NCBI GenBank assembly: GCA_947630525.1
Contig: CANRHW010000088.1
Span: 1 to 6,551 of the forward strand
Length of the DNA: 6,551 nucleotides
Origin: an uncultured Clostridia bacterium
GTDB taxonomy: Bacteria > Bacillota > Clostridia > UMGS1883
Direction of reading: 5' to 3'
This document shows positions 5,211-6,551 of the stretch, one piece after another. Position 1 is the first letter of the stretch. Every line of letters starts with the position of its first letter. The notes under the pieces are model-generated. The model saw nothing but the letters and a program-made list of their open reading frames with translations, did no database searches and had not been told where the DNA came from. Made by a program: the position numbers and the translations under genes.

Positions 5211-5930
5211 ATGTACCATTTTGCGATTTGTGACGACGATATAAAATTCTGCACTGAGTTTGAAAAAAAGCTTTCAAGTCTGCCGTCGGCTAAATCAATG
5301 CAATACGAACTGACCTGCTTCCACAGCGGCGGCGAGCTGTTGGCGGCAATGGATAACGGGCGCGGCTTCGATTTGGTCTTTCTTGACATTGTGCTAAACG
5401 ACGGCTTTGGCATAGACATTGCGCGTACCATGAGAGAACGGCGGTTGGGCTGCGACATAGTTTTTATTTCCGCCCACAAGGATTTCGCTTTTGACAGCTA
5501 TGAAGTGCGCCCTCTTCATTACATCAGCAAAACGCCCGACTTTGACAGGCTCGACGCCGCTATCGACCGCTTTCTTGAAAAAAGTTCCGGCGCGACTATA
5601 TATCTCAGCGCCCCAAGGGGCGCCATTGCGCTAAACCTTGCCGACGTGCTGTACTTCGAGGTGCTGGGCCACGACCTTATCATACACAAGACCGACGGGA
5701 CCAAATATCAGTACCGCAGCGCTATGAGGAAGATGGAAAATCTGCTGCCGGCGGCCGCCTTTGTGCGCACGCAGAGAAGCTTTTTGGTAAATCTCAGCTA
5801 CGTAAGAGAGATAAGCCGCCACGAGGTCATTATGGCCAACGGGGAGGCCGTGCCTATAGGCCGGGGAATGTACAATGATATAAAGCTCAAATTCCTTGAC
5901 TACGTGGCCAAAAAGAACGAATTTATATAA
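5211..5930 (+). CDS. LytTR-family response regulator (AgrA/LytR type)
   Basis: A 239-residue cytoplasmic two-component regulator. Residues 1-122 are a receiver domain: CDDD (7-10) supplies the acidic pocket Asp8/Asp9, VFLDIVL has the phosphoacceptor Asp59, FISA has Ser87 as the switch hydroxyl, and Lys107 is the conserved lysine, although the usual Lys-Pro reads Lys-Thr-Pro. Residues about 130-235 are a LytTR DNA-binding domain: LADVLYFEVLGHDLIIHKT, then FVRTQRSFLVNLSYVREI (184-201), NGEAVPIGRGMY (210-221). Such proteins bind short direct repeats near promoters and often control peptide-sensing, bacteriocin or cell-surface genes. The ATG at 5211 has AGGAG nine bases upstream. The expected partner is a GHKL sensor kinase; a truncated one lies convergently just downstream. 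The repeats at 4998-5162 make autoregulation conceivable, but no classical LytTR box was recognised. The target genes are unknown. Confidence 0.93.
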   Translation: MYHFAICDDDIKFCTEFEKKLSSLPSAKSMQYELTCFHSGGELLAAMDNGRGFDLVFLDIVLNDGFGIDIARTMRERRLGCDIVFISAHKDFAFDSYEVRPLHYISKTPDFDRLDAAIDRFLEKSSGATIYLSAPRGAIALNLADVLYFEVLGHDLIIHKTDGTKYQYRSAMRKMENLLPAAAFVRTQRSFLVNLSYVREISRHEVIMANGEAVPIGRGMYNDIKLKFLDYVAKKNEFI

Positions 5931-5980
5931 GGCAATACCGCGCAAAGACCGCTAAGGAGCTTTGTGCGGTATTGCCTTAT
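5927..5980 (+). terminator. 21-bp hairpin terminator shared by convergent genes
   Basis: Arms 5927-5947 and 5960-5980 pair along 21 positions (20 Watson-Crick, one G-U on the + strand) with a 12-base loop. The stem starts within the stop codon region of the regulator gene and ends five bases before the kinase fragment stop on the other strand, so it can serve both. The one imperfect pair is a G-U wobble rightward and an A/C mismatch leftward. The U-tract is poor on both sides (UUAUUAUCC rightward). Confidence 0.75.
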
Positions 5981-5984
5981 TATC

Positions 5985-6464
5985 CTATATATTCATATAG
6001 GCCGTCACCGAAAACGACGCGGGCTTTTCTTCAAACTTTACTATACCGCCGTACTTTTCCGCCACGCGGCACATATTTTTTATACCGTAGCCGCTCTCCG
6101 CCGCGCCCTCGGACGGGGAGCGGCTGTTTTCGCAGCCCATAAAAAGCACTCCGCTGTCAAGGCTGATCTTAACGTTTATATATTTTTCCGCGTTGGCGTC
6201 CATTCGCTCACAGGCCTCTACGGCGTTTTCCAAAATATTTGTGACCAGAACACACAAATCGCTGTCGGACAAGGCCAGCCTTTCGGGCAGGTCAAAGCTG
6301 TAATCCACTCTTACTCCCTGTTGGGCGGCCCTGTCAAGATAAGCTCCGGCGATAACGTTTACTATCAGATTTTTGCTGTACCTTGACGCGGGGAGATTTT
6401 CCAAATCCTCCGCCACGGACGCAATATACTCCCCCGCTCCGGCCGTGTCGCCGTTTTTAAGCAT
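5985..6464 (-). CDS. 5'-truncated GHKL sensor histidine kinase fragment, probable pseudogene
   Basis: An open frame of 159 residues corresponding to the C-terminal ATP-binding half of an AgrC/CitA-like kinase with a GHKL-type HATPase_c_5 domain. The N-box is TNILENAVEAC (75-85), CENS (111-114) follows, and the G-box is SGYGIKNM (124-131). Residues 1-30 (LKNGDTAGAGEYI) match the linker after the dimerisation helix. The frame reads back through GLAIQG with kinase-like sequence to about 6482, then through unrelated codons to a TGA at 6495-6497. The phospho-accepting His region and all membrane sensor segments are missing; family members are typically over 400 residues. No ribosome binding site precedes the Met at 6464. 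It cannot autophosphorylate alone. It may be what is left of the partner of the adjacent LytTR regulator, though the convergent order is unusual. A functional short form is possible but unlikely. Confidence 0.75.
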   Translation of the reverse strand: MLKNGDTAGAGEYIASVAEDLENLPASRYSKNLIVNVIAGAYLDRAAQQGVRVDYSFDLPERLALSDSDLCVLVTNILENAVEACERMDANAEKYINVKISLDSGVLFMGCENSRSPSEGAAESGYGIKNMCRVAEKYGGIVKFEEKPASFSVTAYMNI

Positions 6465-6482
6465 ACCCTGAATGGCAAGACC

Positions 6483-6551
6483 AGCTATAAAAAGTCAATA
6501 GGAAAAACAAAAAAATTTTCATAACCCCAGGAAAATGAATAACACATTTTT
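6483..6551. other. AT-rich sequence unrelated to the kinase, probable junction
   Basis: Kinase-like coding stops at about 6483, and the composition changes abruptly to A/T-rich with no open frame in continuity. On the - strand it contains TTGACTTTTTATAGC and a weak hairpin ATTTTC/GAAAAT (6515-6520 and 6531-6536) followed by T residues. This could be the edge of an insertion sequence, a deletion junction or an assembly join. I did not recognise a known element end, and the window stops too soon to decide. Confidence 0.4.

Noticed and set aside
5033..5233. A 66-residue TTG-start frame with a hydrophobic stretch and Cys residues, considered as a signal-peptide precursor for the LytTR system
   Set aside because: It has no Shine-Dalgarno, overlaps the regulator start, and its hydrophobic segment is simply translated repeat DNA; no AgrD-like layout is seen.

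Overview
The window looks like chromosomal DNA of a low-to-mid GC Firmicute, most likely an uncultured or gut-type clostridium. I base this on strong AGGAGG-type ribosome binding sites, TTGACA/TATAAT promoters with TGn extensions, AT-rich spacers between moderately GC-rich genes, and the gene families present: a clostridial SH3-tailed amidase, a MetY-CysK pair, a PurF-like protein beginning MGGFFG, and a LytTR regulator with a GHKL kinase fragment. I cannot place it to genus.

Layout. Positions 1-136 hold nested inverted repeats and a hairpin that covers the ribosome binding site of the first gene. A + strand N-acetylmuramoyl-L-alanine amidase with an SH3 tail runs from 137 to 877. A GC-rich hairpin at 900-945 separates it from a convergent - strand block. 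Read 5' to 3' on the - strand, that block is metY (4759-3467), cysK (3437-2505), a rho-independent terminator, a separate promoter, and a PurF homologue (2394-979). MetY and CysK together cover sulfide incorporation into homocysteine and cysteine, and their 29-base gap and single upstream promoter suggest one transcript. The PurF homologue has its own promoter. It has lost the glutaminase catalytic residues but keeps the PRPP loop and four cysteines that match the iron-sulfur ligands of Bacillus-type PurF.

Positions 4760-5210 form a 451-base regulatory region between metY (leftward) and a LytTR response regulator (rightward, 5211-5930). It contains the metY promoter with an inverted repeat at its start site, and on the other side a duplicated palindromic promoter-operator unit, a composite stem-loop and a perfect 16-bp palindrome. 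The response regulator ends in a 21-bp hairpin terminator shared with a convergent, 5'-truncated GHKL histidine kinase fragment (6464-5985). That fragment breaks into unrelated AT-rich DNA near 6483, probably an insertion or rearrangement junction.

The observations most worth following are the glutaminase-dead PurF homologue, the promoter that starts inside the preceding terminator hairpin, the duplicated palindromic unit ahead of the LytTR gene, the hairpin over the amidase ribosome binding site, and the kinase truncation. All family assignments and alignments were made by eye without database searches.
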